Assembly: GCA_019637335.1 (NCBI GenBank)
Contig: JAHBVV010000008.1
Span: forward strand, 149,876-213,875
Source: Candidatus Hydrogenedentota bacterium
Lineage (GTDB): Bacteria; Hydrogenedentota; Hydrogenedentia; Hydrogenedentales; JAEUWI01
Reading direction: 5' to 3'
Length of the DNA: 64,000 nt
Shown in pieces: positions 9,158 to 17,172 of this stretch (position 1 is its first letter; every line of letters starts with the position of its first letter). A program made the position numbers and the translations under genes. The notes below the pieces were generated by a model, which saw only the letters and a program-made list of their open reading frames with translations, was not told the origin of the DNA and ran no database searches.

Positions 9158-10402
9158 GTGCGGATATTGTTCTTCTGCCAGTACTTTCCCCCGGAAATGG
9201 GCGCGCCCGCCGCGCGCACCCACGAGCACGCGCGGCGCTGGGCCTCACAGGGCCACCAGGTCACCGTGCTCTGCGGCCTGCCCAACCACCCCGATGGCGT
9301 CGTGCCGCCGCAATACCGGGGAACCTGGCTCTACCGGGAGGAGATCGACGGCATCCGCGTGCTGCGCTGCTGGTTCTTCATCGCGCCCAACCGCGGCGTC
9401 CTCAAGCGCTGCCTCAGTTTCTTGTCCTTCATGATCTCCTCCATCCTGTTCGGCGTCTTCGCCACGGGAAAATGCGACGTCGTCGTCGGGACCACCCCGC
9501 AGATGCTCTGCGCGCTCGGCGGCTACCTCGTCGCCTGCGTGAAGCGGCGTCCCTTCGTGCTCGAAGTGCGCGATCTCTGGCCCAAACACATCGTCGACCT
9601 GGGCACGATCACCAATCCCTGGATTATCCGGGGCCTGGAGCGCCTGGAGATGTTCCTCTACCGCAAGAGCCGCGCCGTGGTGGCCGTGGCCGAGGCGTCC
9701 CGCCAATACATCGAGGACCGGGGCATCCCCCCCGAAAAACTCCATACCATCACCAACGGTGTGGACGAAAACTTCTTCATCCCCCACGAAAAGAACGGCA
9801 TCCGGCGCGATCGCGGCTGGAGCGACAAGTTCGTCGTCCTCTACATCGGCACCCACGGCCTCTCCCAGGGCCTCGCGACCATCCTGGACACCGCGCGGAT
9901 GCTCGCGGAGGACCCGCGCTTCCACTTCGTCTTCGTGGGGAGCGGCGCCGAATGGCGGGCGCTGGAAGAGGCCGCCGCGGCCCGGGGCCAGCGCAACGTC
10001 GAATTCCTCCCGCACCAGCCAAAGGCCAGCATGCCGGCGTTCTACGCCGCCGCCGACGTGTGCCTCGTGCCCCTGAAGAAACGCGACGTCTTCCGCTACA
10101 ACATCCCCTCGAAAATGTTCGAGATCATGGCCTGCGCGCGACCCATCATCCTCGGCGCCACCGGGCAGGCCCGCCAGCTGCTCGAAGAAGCCGGCGCCGG
10201 TGTCGCCGTCGAGCCCGAGAATCCAGCCGCCTACCGCGACGCCATCGTCCATCTCGCGGAACATCCGGATCACTGCGAAGCCTTCGGCGCCAGCGGCCGC
10301 GCCCACGTCGTGGCCCACTACACCCGCAACAGCAAGGCCGACGCCTTCCTGGCCTGCCTCGAACGCCTCGTCCACCCGGCGCAGGACGAAGAAAAGGCGT
10401 AA
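9158..10402 (+). CDS. Family 4 glycosyltransferase (WbuB/WcaI-like)
   Basis: 414 residues from a GTG preceded by GGAAG at 6 bases. It is a two-domain GT-B fold: the N-terminal acceptor domain opens with MRILFFCQYFPPEMGAPA and THEHARRWASQGHQVTVL, the usual beginning of WbuB-type enzymes. The C-terminal nucleotide-sugar domain has VVLYIGTHGLSQG and the E-x7-E-like segment near SKMFEIMACARPIILGATGQARQLLEEAGAG. Such enzymes transfer a sugar (often an N-acetylated amino sugar) from a nucleotide donor to lipid-linked intermediates of surface polysaccharide. Only 73 bases separate it from the divergent heparinase-like gene, so the two sides are probably co-regulated. Donor and acceptor are not inferable. 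Confidence 0.88.
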   Translation: MRILFFCQYFPPEMGAPAARTHEHARRWASQGHQVTVLCGLPNHPDGVVPPQYRGTWLYREEIDGIRVLRCWFFIAPNRGVLKRCLSFLSFMISSILFGVFATGKCDVVVGTTPQMLCALGGYLVACVKRRPFVLEVRDLWPKHIVDLGTITNPWIIRGLERLEMFLYRKSRAVVAVAEASRQYIEDRGIPPEKLHTITNGVDENFFIPHEKNGIRRDRGWSDKFVVLYIGTHGLSQGLATILDTARMLAEDPRFHFVFVGSGAEWRALEEAAAARGQRNVEFLPHQPKASMPAFYAAADVCLVPLKKRDVFRYNIPSKMFEIMACARPIILGATGQARQLLEEAGAGVAVEPENPAAYRDAIVHLAEHPDHCEAFGASGRAHVVAHYTRNSKADAFLACLERLVHPAQDEEKA

Positions 10403-10495
10403 CATTTCAGCCGCCTGACGCAGCGCCTCCCCTGGACCGCACTATTTGCCCACGGATAACGCAGGGCAGCCTCTCGCCGCAACCAAAGATAATGA

Positions 10496-10545
10496 TCACC
10501 ACGAAGGGCACGAAGACCACGAAGAAGAGAAGATAGAGAAGGAGT
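10496..10545 (+). repeat. Degenerate CACGAAG unit array
   Basis: Imperfect 9-12-base units of the type ACCACGAAGGG, CACGAAGACC, ACGAAGAAGAG. A near-identical array occurs at 63897-63952, and both lie just upstream of a copy of the same inverted-repeat element. Confidence 0.6.
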
Positions 10546-10619
10546 GGTATTCACGCATAGGCGCGATAACGCAGCTGAGTTGGCGCAGGTTCTATATCTG
10601 GTTGAAGAGAGAGAACCAC

Positions 10620-10908
10620 GTAACACTTTAGCGGAACGAAGTAAAGTGGTCAAACCAGAGCGACTTGCTGAATAAAGGCGACGTGCAACTATGGAGCGCC
10701 GGCGGCTCGCCGGCAAATTGCGCCTCCGGCGCAAGACAGCGTTCTGGAAATGCTACCGTCGCATCAGAAGCCGCGTGTTGTCGGAGGACTGCGGCAACGT
10801 GTTCTTGCACCTTCGGTGCAATGCCGGCGGGCCGCCGGCGCTCCATGCAATCCGGCTCCATTGGTAAGAGCACATACTGCTTCGTACTTCAGATGGCTAA
10901 AGTGTTAC
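10620..10908 (+). mobile_element. MITE-like element, family A, copy 1 (289 bp)
   Basis: The left end GTAACACTTTAGCGGAACG and right end, read in reverse complement, GTAACACTTTAGCCATCTG form terminal inverted repeats. A perfect 8-bp duplication, AGAACCAC, flanks it (10612-10619 and 10909-10916), which is direct evidence of transposition. Inside are two self-complementary arms that are also complementary to one another (GGAGCGCCGGCGGCTCGCC and its partner ending GGCGCTCC) plus small GCGCCTCCGGCGC and GCACCTTCGGTGC hairpins. No coding capacity. Related copies lie at 14774, 21227, 60125 and 63956. Confidence 0.75.
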
Positions 10909-11229
10909 AGAACCACGAATTCACACGAATGGACACGAATGAACATTTGAACCGGGGGACAATATACCGGATCGCCAGAAACATATCGACGGATTTCTTC
11001 GGCCCGCTCAAACCAGTCGTCCTCACTTGATTTTTCTGTGTTCTTTGCGCTCTTTGTGGCTCGAAATCCAATCCCCGCCTGCCGGGGTTATATTCCGACC
11101 GGCAATGGTGTAGAATTGCCCGCTGTGACCGCCGCCGTCCGGAATTTCGCGCGCGCCCGGGAAGCGAAGCGCGCGATGACGCCGGGCGTCAACCCAGCGG
11201 TCCTCCGTAACCTCCAAGGAGCACAGGTA

Positions 11230-14200
11230 ATGAGATTTGGTTGTCGTCCCCTTTCTTTTCTGCTCGCGCTGGCCGCATTCGCCGGCGCCGCAAGCGCGCC
11301 GGCGCAGTTCCATTTTGAGCCAGGCGACCATATCGCCTTCCTCGGCAACAACCTGGCCGACCGCATGCAGCATCATGGCTGGCTGGAAAGCTACCTGCAC
11401 AGTGCGAACCCGGACAAGAGCCTGGTGATCCGCAACCTGGGCTTCTCCGGCGACCAGGTGGCCCTCCGCCCGCGCAATGAAAACTTCCCCAGCCAGGATT
11501 TCTACCTCCGGCACATCGGCGCGGACGTAATCTTCGTCTTCTTCGGCTACAACGAGTCCTACAGCCGCGATCCCGAAAAGTTCAAATCTGAGCTGCGCGC
11601 GTTCATCGATGAATTGCAGGCCAACCAGTACAACGGCGAATCCGCGCCGCGGATCGTGCTCTTCTCCCCCATCGCGCACGAGAATCTGGAATCGCCCAAT
11701 CTCCCGGACGGCAACGAAAACAACCTCTGGCTCTCGATCTACACCGACGCCATGGCCCGCGTCGCCGCCGAGAAGGGCGTCGGTTTCGTCGATATCTTTG
11801 CGCCCTCCCGCGATCTTTACGCGCAGAGCGGTGCGCCGCTCACGATAAACGGCGTCCACCCGAACAGCGACGGCAACCGGGCCATCGCGCGGGCCATCCT
11901 GGCGGGCCTCGGCCAGCCGGTGGTCGAGGATCACATCGACACCATCCGCGCGGCCGTGCTGGAGAAAAACTGGTGCTGGTTCAACCGCTACCGCGCCACC
12001 GACGGCAACGACGTCTGGGGCAGCCGCTCCACCCTGACCTTCGTCGATGATCAAACCAATGCCGAAGTGCTCCAGCACGAACTCGTGATGCTCGACGTCA
12101 TGACCGCGAACCGCGACCAGGTGGTATGGAGCGCGATCCGCGGCGAGTCGGTTCCGCCGGACGACAGCAACGTCCCGGACCCTGTGCAGGTCATCACGAA
12201 TTTCGACAGCCGCCCCAACGGCGGCAACGGCTCGCTCGACTTCGTCCCCGCCGAGAAGGGCGTCGAAACGCTCACCCTGGCCCCGGGCATGAAGGCCAAC
12301 CTCTTCGCCTCCGAGGCTCAGTTTCCCGAACTCGTCAACCCTGTGCAGATGGATGTCGACCCCCAGGGCCGCATCTGGGTCGCGGCGTGGCAAACCTATC
12401 CCAAGTGGCAGCCCGACCAGCCCATGCTCGACCAGCTCCTCATCCTGCCGGACGACAACCGCGACGGCGTGGCCGACCGGGCCATCACTTTTGACTACGT
12501 CCACAACCCCACCGCCTTCACCTTCTGGAACGGCGGCGTCATCGTCGCCTCCGCGCCCAACATCTGGTTTCTCAAGGACACCGACGGCGACGACAAGGCC
12601 GATCACCGCGAGATTCTCTTCAGCGGCATCGATTCGGCCGACACGCACCACGCCGCGAACAATTTCGACGACGGCCCCGACGGCTACGTCTACTACCAGC
12701 GCGGCGTGTTCCACGTGAGCAACGTGGAGACCCCCTGGTCGGTCGCGCACCTCTCCGGCAAGACCGGCATGTACCGCTTCAACCCGCGCACCTTCCGCTT
12801 CGCCTTCCACGCGGACAACTCGCCGAACCCGCACGGCGGCGATTTCGACTACTGGGGCTACCAGTTCGCCACCGACGCCACCTCCGGCCGCGCATTCCAG
12901 GTGCGCATGGACGGCGGGGGCGGCTATGAAATGCACGAGCTGCTGGAGAAAACCGTGCGCCCCGTGCCCTCCAGCGGCATCCTCTCCAGCCAGCACTTCC
13001 CCGAGGAAAACAACGGCAACTACATCATCCTCAACTCCATCGGCTTCCTGGGCATTAAGCAATACACGCTGGAATATAAGGAAGACGGGACCGTCTGGGG
13101 TACGGAAACCGACGACCTGCTTGTCTCCAGCGACGGCAACTTTCGTCCCGCCGATTTCGCCATTGGCGAGGACGGCGCGCTCTACGTCGCCGACTGGGCC
13201 AACCCGCTCATCGGGCACATGCAGCACAACATTCGCGATCCCAGCCGCGACCACAAGCACGGGCGCGTCTACCGTATCACCGTCGAAGGCCGTCCGCTCG
13301 AAGATCCGGCAAAGATCCACGGCGAGCCCATTCCCGCCCTGCTCGACGTGCTCAAGCACCCGACCAACAGCGTGCGCGTGCGCGCGCGGGCCGAACTCAG
13401 CGCGCACCCGACCGAGGCGGTGATCGCAGCCGCCGCCGAATGGATCAAGCAGTTCGACGGAACCAAAGCCGACGACGCGCACCACCTCCTGGAAGCGCTG
13501 TGGCTCCACCAGCAGCACAACGTCGTCAACGAAGGCCTCCTGACCGTGCTCCTGCACTCGCCGGAGCGCCACGCGCGCCACGCCGCGCAGCGCGTCAAGT
13601 ACCAGTGGGAAATCGATGGCATGCTCGGCCGGAACGACGTTGTCGACATGTCGCACCACGCGCACATGGACCACTCCGCCGAGGACGCGGTCCGCGCCTC
13701 GCAGGATTTCCGCCGCCAGGCCCCCTCCCCGAACCCGAAGATGGACGGCGACACCCTGGTAATCCATATTCAGACGCTCAAAGAGCAGATGAAGTACGAC
13801 CGCAGCGCCTTCGCGGTCGGCCCGGGCATGAAGGTCCGCCTCGTGTTCAAGAACCCCGACGCCATGGATCACAACCTGATCATGGTGCAGCCCGGCGCGA
13901 CCGCCGAAGTCGCCATGGCCGCCATGATGCTCGGCGCCGAGGGCATCGCCAAGGGCTGGACCCCCGAGAGCAACAAGATCCTCTTCGCGTCCGAGATGCT
14001 GTCCATCGGCGAGGAAGAGACGATCGAGTTCGTGGCCCCGACGGAGAAAGCGATCTACGAATATCTCTGCACCTACCCCGGCCACTGGACGCTGATGAAC
14101 GGCAAGATGCACGTGGTGGACGACCCGCTCAAATGGATGGCCGACAACAAGGCCACCACGGTGACCACGGGCGGCGCGCGGGTATTTGTGAAAGAGTGGA

Positions 14201-14688
14201 CCGCCGCCGAACTGAAAGGCGCGCTGGGCGGCCTCGATTCCGGGCGCGACCTCGTGCGCGGAAAGCGCATCTTTGAGGAGGCCTCCTGCAACCAGTGCCA
14301 CCAGACCGGCGAGGGCGACGCCCTCGTGGGGCCGGATCTCGCCGGCGTTCGCGACCGCCTCGACCCCGCCGCGCTTCTCGTGGAAATCCTCGAACCCTCC
14401 CACGTCATCAACGACGCTTACAAGTCCTGGCAGATCGAGATCGAAACCGACGACCTCCTCGCGGAGACCTCCATGGTCGGCCTCATCGCCGAGGAGACGG
14501 ACGAATATGTCCGCATCGTCGCCAATCCGCTTCAGGATGCCGAAGGCGTGAAGATTCCGAAGGATCAGGTCGGCGAACGGACCGCATCGCCCCTCTCGGC
14601 CATGCCCACCGGCCTGCTCAACAGCTACCAGCGCGGGGAAATCCTGGACCTGATGGCCTATCTGCAATCCCTGAAGGCCGCCGAATAG
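11230..14688 (+). CDS. Secreted GDSL hydrolase / PVC-type dehydrogenase propeller / cupredoxin / cytochrome c fusion
   Basis: 1152 residues from the ATG preceded by AAGGAG at 8 bases; the longer upstream frame lacks a signal peptide and RBS. Order: signal peptide (FLLALAAFAGAASAPAQ); SGNH/GDSL hydrolase at ~30-250 (FEPGDHIAFLGNNLADRM, closing NGVHPNSDGNRA with the Asp/His dyad region); a membrane-bound-dehydrogenase-type beta-propeller at ~335-690; a helical HEAT-like stretch at ~695-810; a blue-copper (azurin/auracyanin-like) domain at ~850-970 with His in MDHNL near 878 and Cys-His-Met in YLCTYPGHWTLMNGKM; and a C-terminal cytochrome c with CNQCH near 1018. This architecture is typical of planctomycete-like bacteria. 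It probably couples periplasmic oxidation of a sugar or ester-bearing polymer to electron transfer; the substrate is unknown. A strong terminator follows. Confidence 0.85.
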   Translation: MRFGCRPLSFLLALAAFAGAASAPAQFHFEPGDHIAFLGNNLADRMQHHGWLESYLHSANPDKSLVIRNLGFSGDQVALRPRNENFPSQDFYLRHIGADVIFVFFGYNESYSRDPEKFKSELRAFIDELQANQYNGESAPRIVLFSPIAHENLESPNLPDGNENNLWLSIYTDAMARVAAEKGVGFVDIFAPSRDLYAQSGAPLTINGVHPNSDGNRAIARAILAGLGQPVVEDHIDTIRAAVLEKNWCWFNRYRATDGNDVWGSRSTLTFVDDQTNAEVLQHELVMLDVMTANRDQVVWSAIRGESVPPDDSNVPDPVQVITNFDSRPNGGNGSLDFVPAEKGVETLTLAPGMKANLFASEAQFPELVNPVQMDVDPQGRIWVAAWQTYPKWQPDQPMLDQLLILPDDNRDGVADRAITFDYVHNPTAFTFWNGGVIVASAPNIWFLKDTDGDDKADHREILFSGIDSADTHHAANNFDDGPDGYVYYQRGVFHVSNVETPWSVAHLSGKTGMYRFNPRTFRFAFHADNSPNPHGGDFDYWGYQFATDATSGRAFQVRMDGGGGYEMHELLEKTVRPVPSSGILSSQHFPEENNGNYIILNSIGFLGIKQYTLEYKEDGTVWGTETDDLLVSSDGNFRPADFAIGEDGALYVADWANPLIGHMQHNIRDPSRDHKHGRVYRITVEGRPLEDPAKIHGEPIPALLDVLKHPTNSVRVRARAELSAHPTEAVIAAAAEWIKQFDGTKADDAHHLLEALWLHQQHNVVNEGLLTVLLHSPERHARHAAQRVKYQWEIDGMLGRNDVVDMSHHAHMDHSAEDAVRASQDFRRQAPSPNPKMDGDTLVIHIQTLKEQMKYDRSAFAVGPGMKVRLVFKNPDAMDHNLIMVQPGATAEVAMAAMMLGAEGIAKGWTPESNKILFASEMLSIGEEETIEFVAPTEKAIYEYLCTYPGHWTLMNGKMHVVDDPLKWMADNKATTVTTGGARVFVKEWTAAELKGALGGLDSGRDLVRGKRIFEEASCNQCHQTGEGDALVGPDLAGVRDRLDPAALLVEILEPSHVINDAYKSWQIEIETDDLLAETSMVGLIAEETDEYVRIVANPLQDAEGVKIPKDQVGERTASPLSAMPTGLLNSYQRGEILDLMAYLQSLKAAE

Positions 14689-14734
14689 GGAGGTTTGGCG
14701 CCCGGCCTGACCCATCATTCATCGGAATACGCAA

Positions 14735-14767
14735 CGCGCGCGATCAATCCCGATCGCGCGCGTTTTC
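14735..14767 (+). terminator. Intrinsic terminator after the cytochrome fusion gene
   Basis: A perfect 11-bp stem (CGCGCGCGATC at 14735-14745, GATCGCGCGCG at 14752-14762) with a 6-base loop, followed by TTTTC. It lies 47 bases past the stop codon. Confidence 0.85.
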
Positions 14768-14773
14768 TATTCC

Positions 14774-15081
14774 GTAATTCTTTAGCGGAATGAAGTTGAC
14801 TTGATTACTCCACGACACAAACCCGCCCCGCAACGGAAGGGCGGACCAATGGGAGCGCGGGCGGCCCGCCCGCATCGCGCCGAAGGCGCGAATTTGATCA
14901 ACGGGGGTGGTCCGGGTACAGTCTTCCTCCCGATCAAATGTGCCGACATTGCGAACACGCTTTGCACCTCCGGTGCATTGCAGGCGGGGACGCCTGCGCT
15001 CCCAGCCTTGCGCGCTCTCCTCGTAGTGTCGCGGCAAGCTAGCAAAAAGACTGGCTCAACTTCAGACGGCTAAAGTATTAC
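14774..15081 (+). mobile_element. MITE-like element, family A, copy 2 (308 bp)
   Basis: Left end GTAATTCTTTAGCGGAATG; right end in reverse complement GTAATACTTTAGCCGTCTG. Internal palindromic arms (GGGAGCGCGGGCGGCCCGCC and GGCGGGGACGCCTGCGCTCCC) can pair with each other or fold separately; a GCACCTCCGGTGC hairpin is also present. Flanking bases resemble each other only weakly, so target duplication is not clear. It begins 7 bases past the terminator T-run. No coding capacity. Confidence 0.75.
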
Positions 15082-15086
15082 CATTT

Positions 15087-15287
15087 CCCAGACGTGCCGC
15101 GCGATCGCACCCGAAGGGTGCGTTCGTGCGCACGTGGCAACAGAAGCCCCACACCTCCAGCATAAACCCACACGCACCCTCACCACCCCAAACGTGCCGC
15201 GTGATCGCACCTGAAGGGGGCGTTCGTGCGCATGCGGCAGCAGGAGCCGGATACCTCCGGCATCAACCCGCACATGGTTCCGGCGCG
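15087..15287 (+). repeat. Two 100-bp tandem repeats with hairpin cores
   Basis: Two copies at exactly 100-base spacing (ACGTGCCGCGCGATCGCAC at 15092 and ACGTGCCGCGTGATCGCAC at 15192), each with a CGCACCC-GAA-GGGTGCG-type hairpin and the shared downstream block ACCTCC(A/G)GCAT(A/C)AACCC. They lie between the MITE-like element and the 3' end of the minus-strand VOC gene. Function unknown. Confidence 0.7.
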
Positions 15288-15291
15288 CCCA

Positions 15292-15765
15292 TCAGGGACC
15301 CCCGTACGCCGCCTCCAGCGCCGCAATATCCAGCCGGTCCATCGCCATGATCGCCTGCATCACGCGGTTACGGCGCGCGGGGTCCGGATCCCGCATCATG
15401 CGCCCCACCGCCGCCGGGACCACCTGCCAGGACAGGCCGTACTTGTCCCGCAGCCAGCCGCAGCGTTGTTTCTCGCCGCCATCCGAGAGGTTCTCCCAGA
15501 GATGGTCCACTTCCTCCTGGGTCTCGCAATGGAGGATGAACGAAACCGCCGGCGAAAACTGAAACATCGGCCCGCCATTGAGCGCCAGGAATTTCTGTCC
15601 CTGAAGCGTGAATTCCACCGTAAGTGCCGTCCCCGCCGGCAACGGCGCGCCCTCGCCATAGCGCACCACCTCGCCAATCTGCGAATCCTCAATAAGGGAG
15701 GCGTAAAACGCGACCGCCTCCTCCGCCTGCGTGTCGAACCACAGGCACGGGGTGATTCCCTGCAT
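15292..15765 (-). CDS. VOC-superfamily (PhnB/3-demethylubiquinone-type) protein
   Basis: 157 residues from the ATG at 15765, which has AAGGAG at 8 bases; an ATG 6 bases further out is too close to that site. The fold is the paired beta-alpha-beta-beta-beta of the vicinal oxygen chelate superfamily, PhnB-like branch: ITPCLWFDTQAEEAVAFYASLI at the start, then FTLQGQKFLALNGGPMFQFSPAVSF, and a conserved end, DKYGLSWQVVP, followed by ARRNRVMQAIMAMDRLDIAALEAAY. Proteins of this branch often lack a complete metal site, and the catalytic activity is generally unknown. It is a stand-alone gene, convergent with the repeat region and divergent from the hydrolase at 15928. Confidence 0.88.
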   Translation of the reverse strand: MQGITPCLWFDTQAEEAVAFYASLIEDSQIGEVVRYGEGAPLPAGTALTVEFTLQGQKFLALNGGPMFQFSPAVSFILHCETQEEVDHLWENLSDGGEKQRCGWLRDKYGLSWQVVPAAVGRMMRDPDPARRNRVMQAIMAMDRLDIAALEAAYGGP

Positions 15766-15927
15766 GGTCATGTCTCCTTCATTGTAGGCCACCCTATATC
15801 CTGACGACGAACAACGGCTTTCGGAAAGGACAATTCAACGGGCGTGGGCTGCGGGCATTCGGCAGTCCGTGTTTGATACCGTAGGATAGGCGGAAATCGG
15901 AGAATCAGCTGCAGAAGGATACTTTCG

Positions 15928-17046
15928 ATGAGAAGACTGCCCACAATTGCCACACTGACCGCCCTGGTTGCCGGTATCACCGCCGCGCAACCAAAAGACT
16001 TCAATGCCTACCCGGAACACATCACGCCCTACCTCCAGCGGATGTTCTCCGATGGCCAGGGCAAGTTTGCCTGGCGCGACAATTACCCCGGCGGCGTCGA
16101 CGCCTGGCGGAACGAAACGCGGGCGGCGCTGTCCGACCGGATCGGGCTTGGCGCCATTGCGGCGCAGGCGGGCGCCTTCGAACCGCGCGTGATCCTCAGC
16201 CCGCCGGACGACATGGGCGGGTACACGCGCCAGCAAGGCGCCATTGAAACCGAGCCCTCCGTGACCGTGGCGTTCTGGCTCCTGAAGCCAAAAGGTGACG
16301 GCCCCTATCCGCTCGCGCTCCTCCCGCACGGCCACGATACGGCCGGCCACGACACGCACATTGGCCTGGCGCGCAGCGACGGACACCGCAAGAAAATCGA
16401 AGAAGAAGACCGCGATGTGGCGGTGCAGGCGGTCGAACGCGGCTTCCTCGCCATTGCCCCCGCCACGCGCGGTATGGCCGCCGGCGGCGTGCCGGATCTC
16501 CACGACCGCCACGGCAAACGCGACTGCCGCGCACAGCAGATGCACTGCCTGCTCGCCGGCCGCACGGCGATGGGCGAGCGTGTCTGGGACATGATGCGCC
16601 TGATCGACTGGGCGGCGGCGCGGGACGATGTGGACGCCTCCCGGATCCTGGTCATGGGCAACTCGGGCGGCGGCATGGTCACCATCTACACCGCCGCCCT
16701 CGACACGCGCGTCACCGTCGCCGTGCCCTCCTGCTCCTTCTGCGCGCTGGCCAGCCCCTCGGGCTACATCTACCATTGCGACTGCAACCTCGTTCCCGGC
16801 CTGCTGGATTTCGGCGACCTGGCGGATATCGCCGGGCTGACGTCGCCGCGCGCCATGCTGGCGGTAAATGGACGCGAGGATCCGCTCTTCGACCCGAAGG
16901 ACGTCGAGCGGGCCGCCGGGCGCACGAAAGCCATTTACACCGCCGCCGGCGCCCCCGATCGCTTCGATCACCAATGGGGCCACGCCGGCCACCGCTTCTA
17001 CAGCGACTTGATGTGGCCCTTCGTGATGGCGCATATCGGCGAATAG
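15928..17046 (+). CDS. Exported alpha/beta hydrolase (dienelactone hydrolase/acetyl-xylan-esterase-like)
   Basis: 372 residues; ATG with AAGGA upstream. Short signal peptide (LPTIATLTALVAGITAAQ). The catalytic triad is readable: nucleophile Ser in VMGNSGGGMV, acid Asp in VNGREDPLFD, and His in HQWGHAGHRFY near the end. A PLALLPHGHDTAGHDT segment supplies the oxyanion region (HG motif). Several Cys residues cluster after the nucleophile (PSCSFCALA.. HCDCN), plausibly disulfides in the periplasm. Large extracytoplasmic hydrolases of this type in planctomycete-like genomes are usually annotated as sugar-ester or xylan esterases; the substrate is unproven. The PQQ propeller gene follows after ~125 bases on the same strand. 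Confidence 0.8.
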   Translation: MRRLPTIATLTALVAGITAAQPKDFNAYPEHITPYLQRMFSDGQGKFAWRDNYPGGVDAWRNETRAALSDRIGLGAIAAQAGAFEPRVILSPPDDMGGYTRQQGAIETEPSVTVAFWLLKPKGDGPYPLALLPHGHDTAGHDTHIGLARSDGHRKKIEEEDRDVAVQAVERGFLAIAPATRGMAAGGVPDLHDRHGKRDCRAQQMHCLLAGRTAMGERVWDMMRLIDWAAARDDVDASRILVMGNSGGGMVTIYTAALDTRVTVAVPSCSFCALASPSGYIYHCDCNLVPGLLDFGDLADIAGLTSPRAMLAVNGREDPLFDPKDVERAAGRTKAIYTAAGAPDRFDHQWGHAGHRFYSDLMWPFVMAHIGE

Positions 17047-17172
17047 GGGCTGGGCCGCGGCCTGGAAAACCTTGCACCGCCCCCGTGTTCCCGGGCATGC
17101 TGATGGCGCAGGCAGCCGTGCTTTCGCCCGCATGAAGTATGAATCGATACAACCAGAAAACGAGGTGCGCCC

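Larger units (their letters stand above)
10403..11229. other. 827-bp non-coding spacer built of repeats
   Basis: No convincing gene. From left to right it holds a degenerate array of CACGAAG-type units (about 10496-10535), an inverted-repeat element (10620-10908) inserted in an ACCACGAAT-type array (10909-10945), a third array of the kind TTCTTTGCGCTCTTTGTGG (about 11035-11062), and the leader of the next gene. That leader has a TAGAAT hexamer at 11111 that could be a -10 box. Confidence 0.6.

Noticed and set aside
11023..14718. 1231-codon frame antisense to the cytochrome fusion gene
   Set aside because: The plus strand has a signal peptide, RBS and five recognisable domains; the antisense has none.
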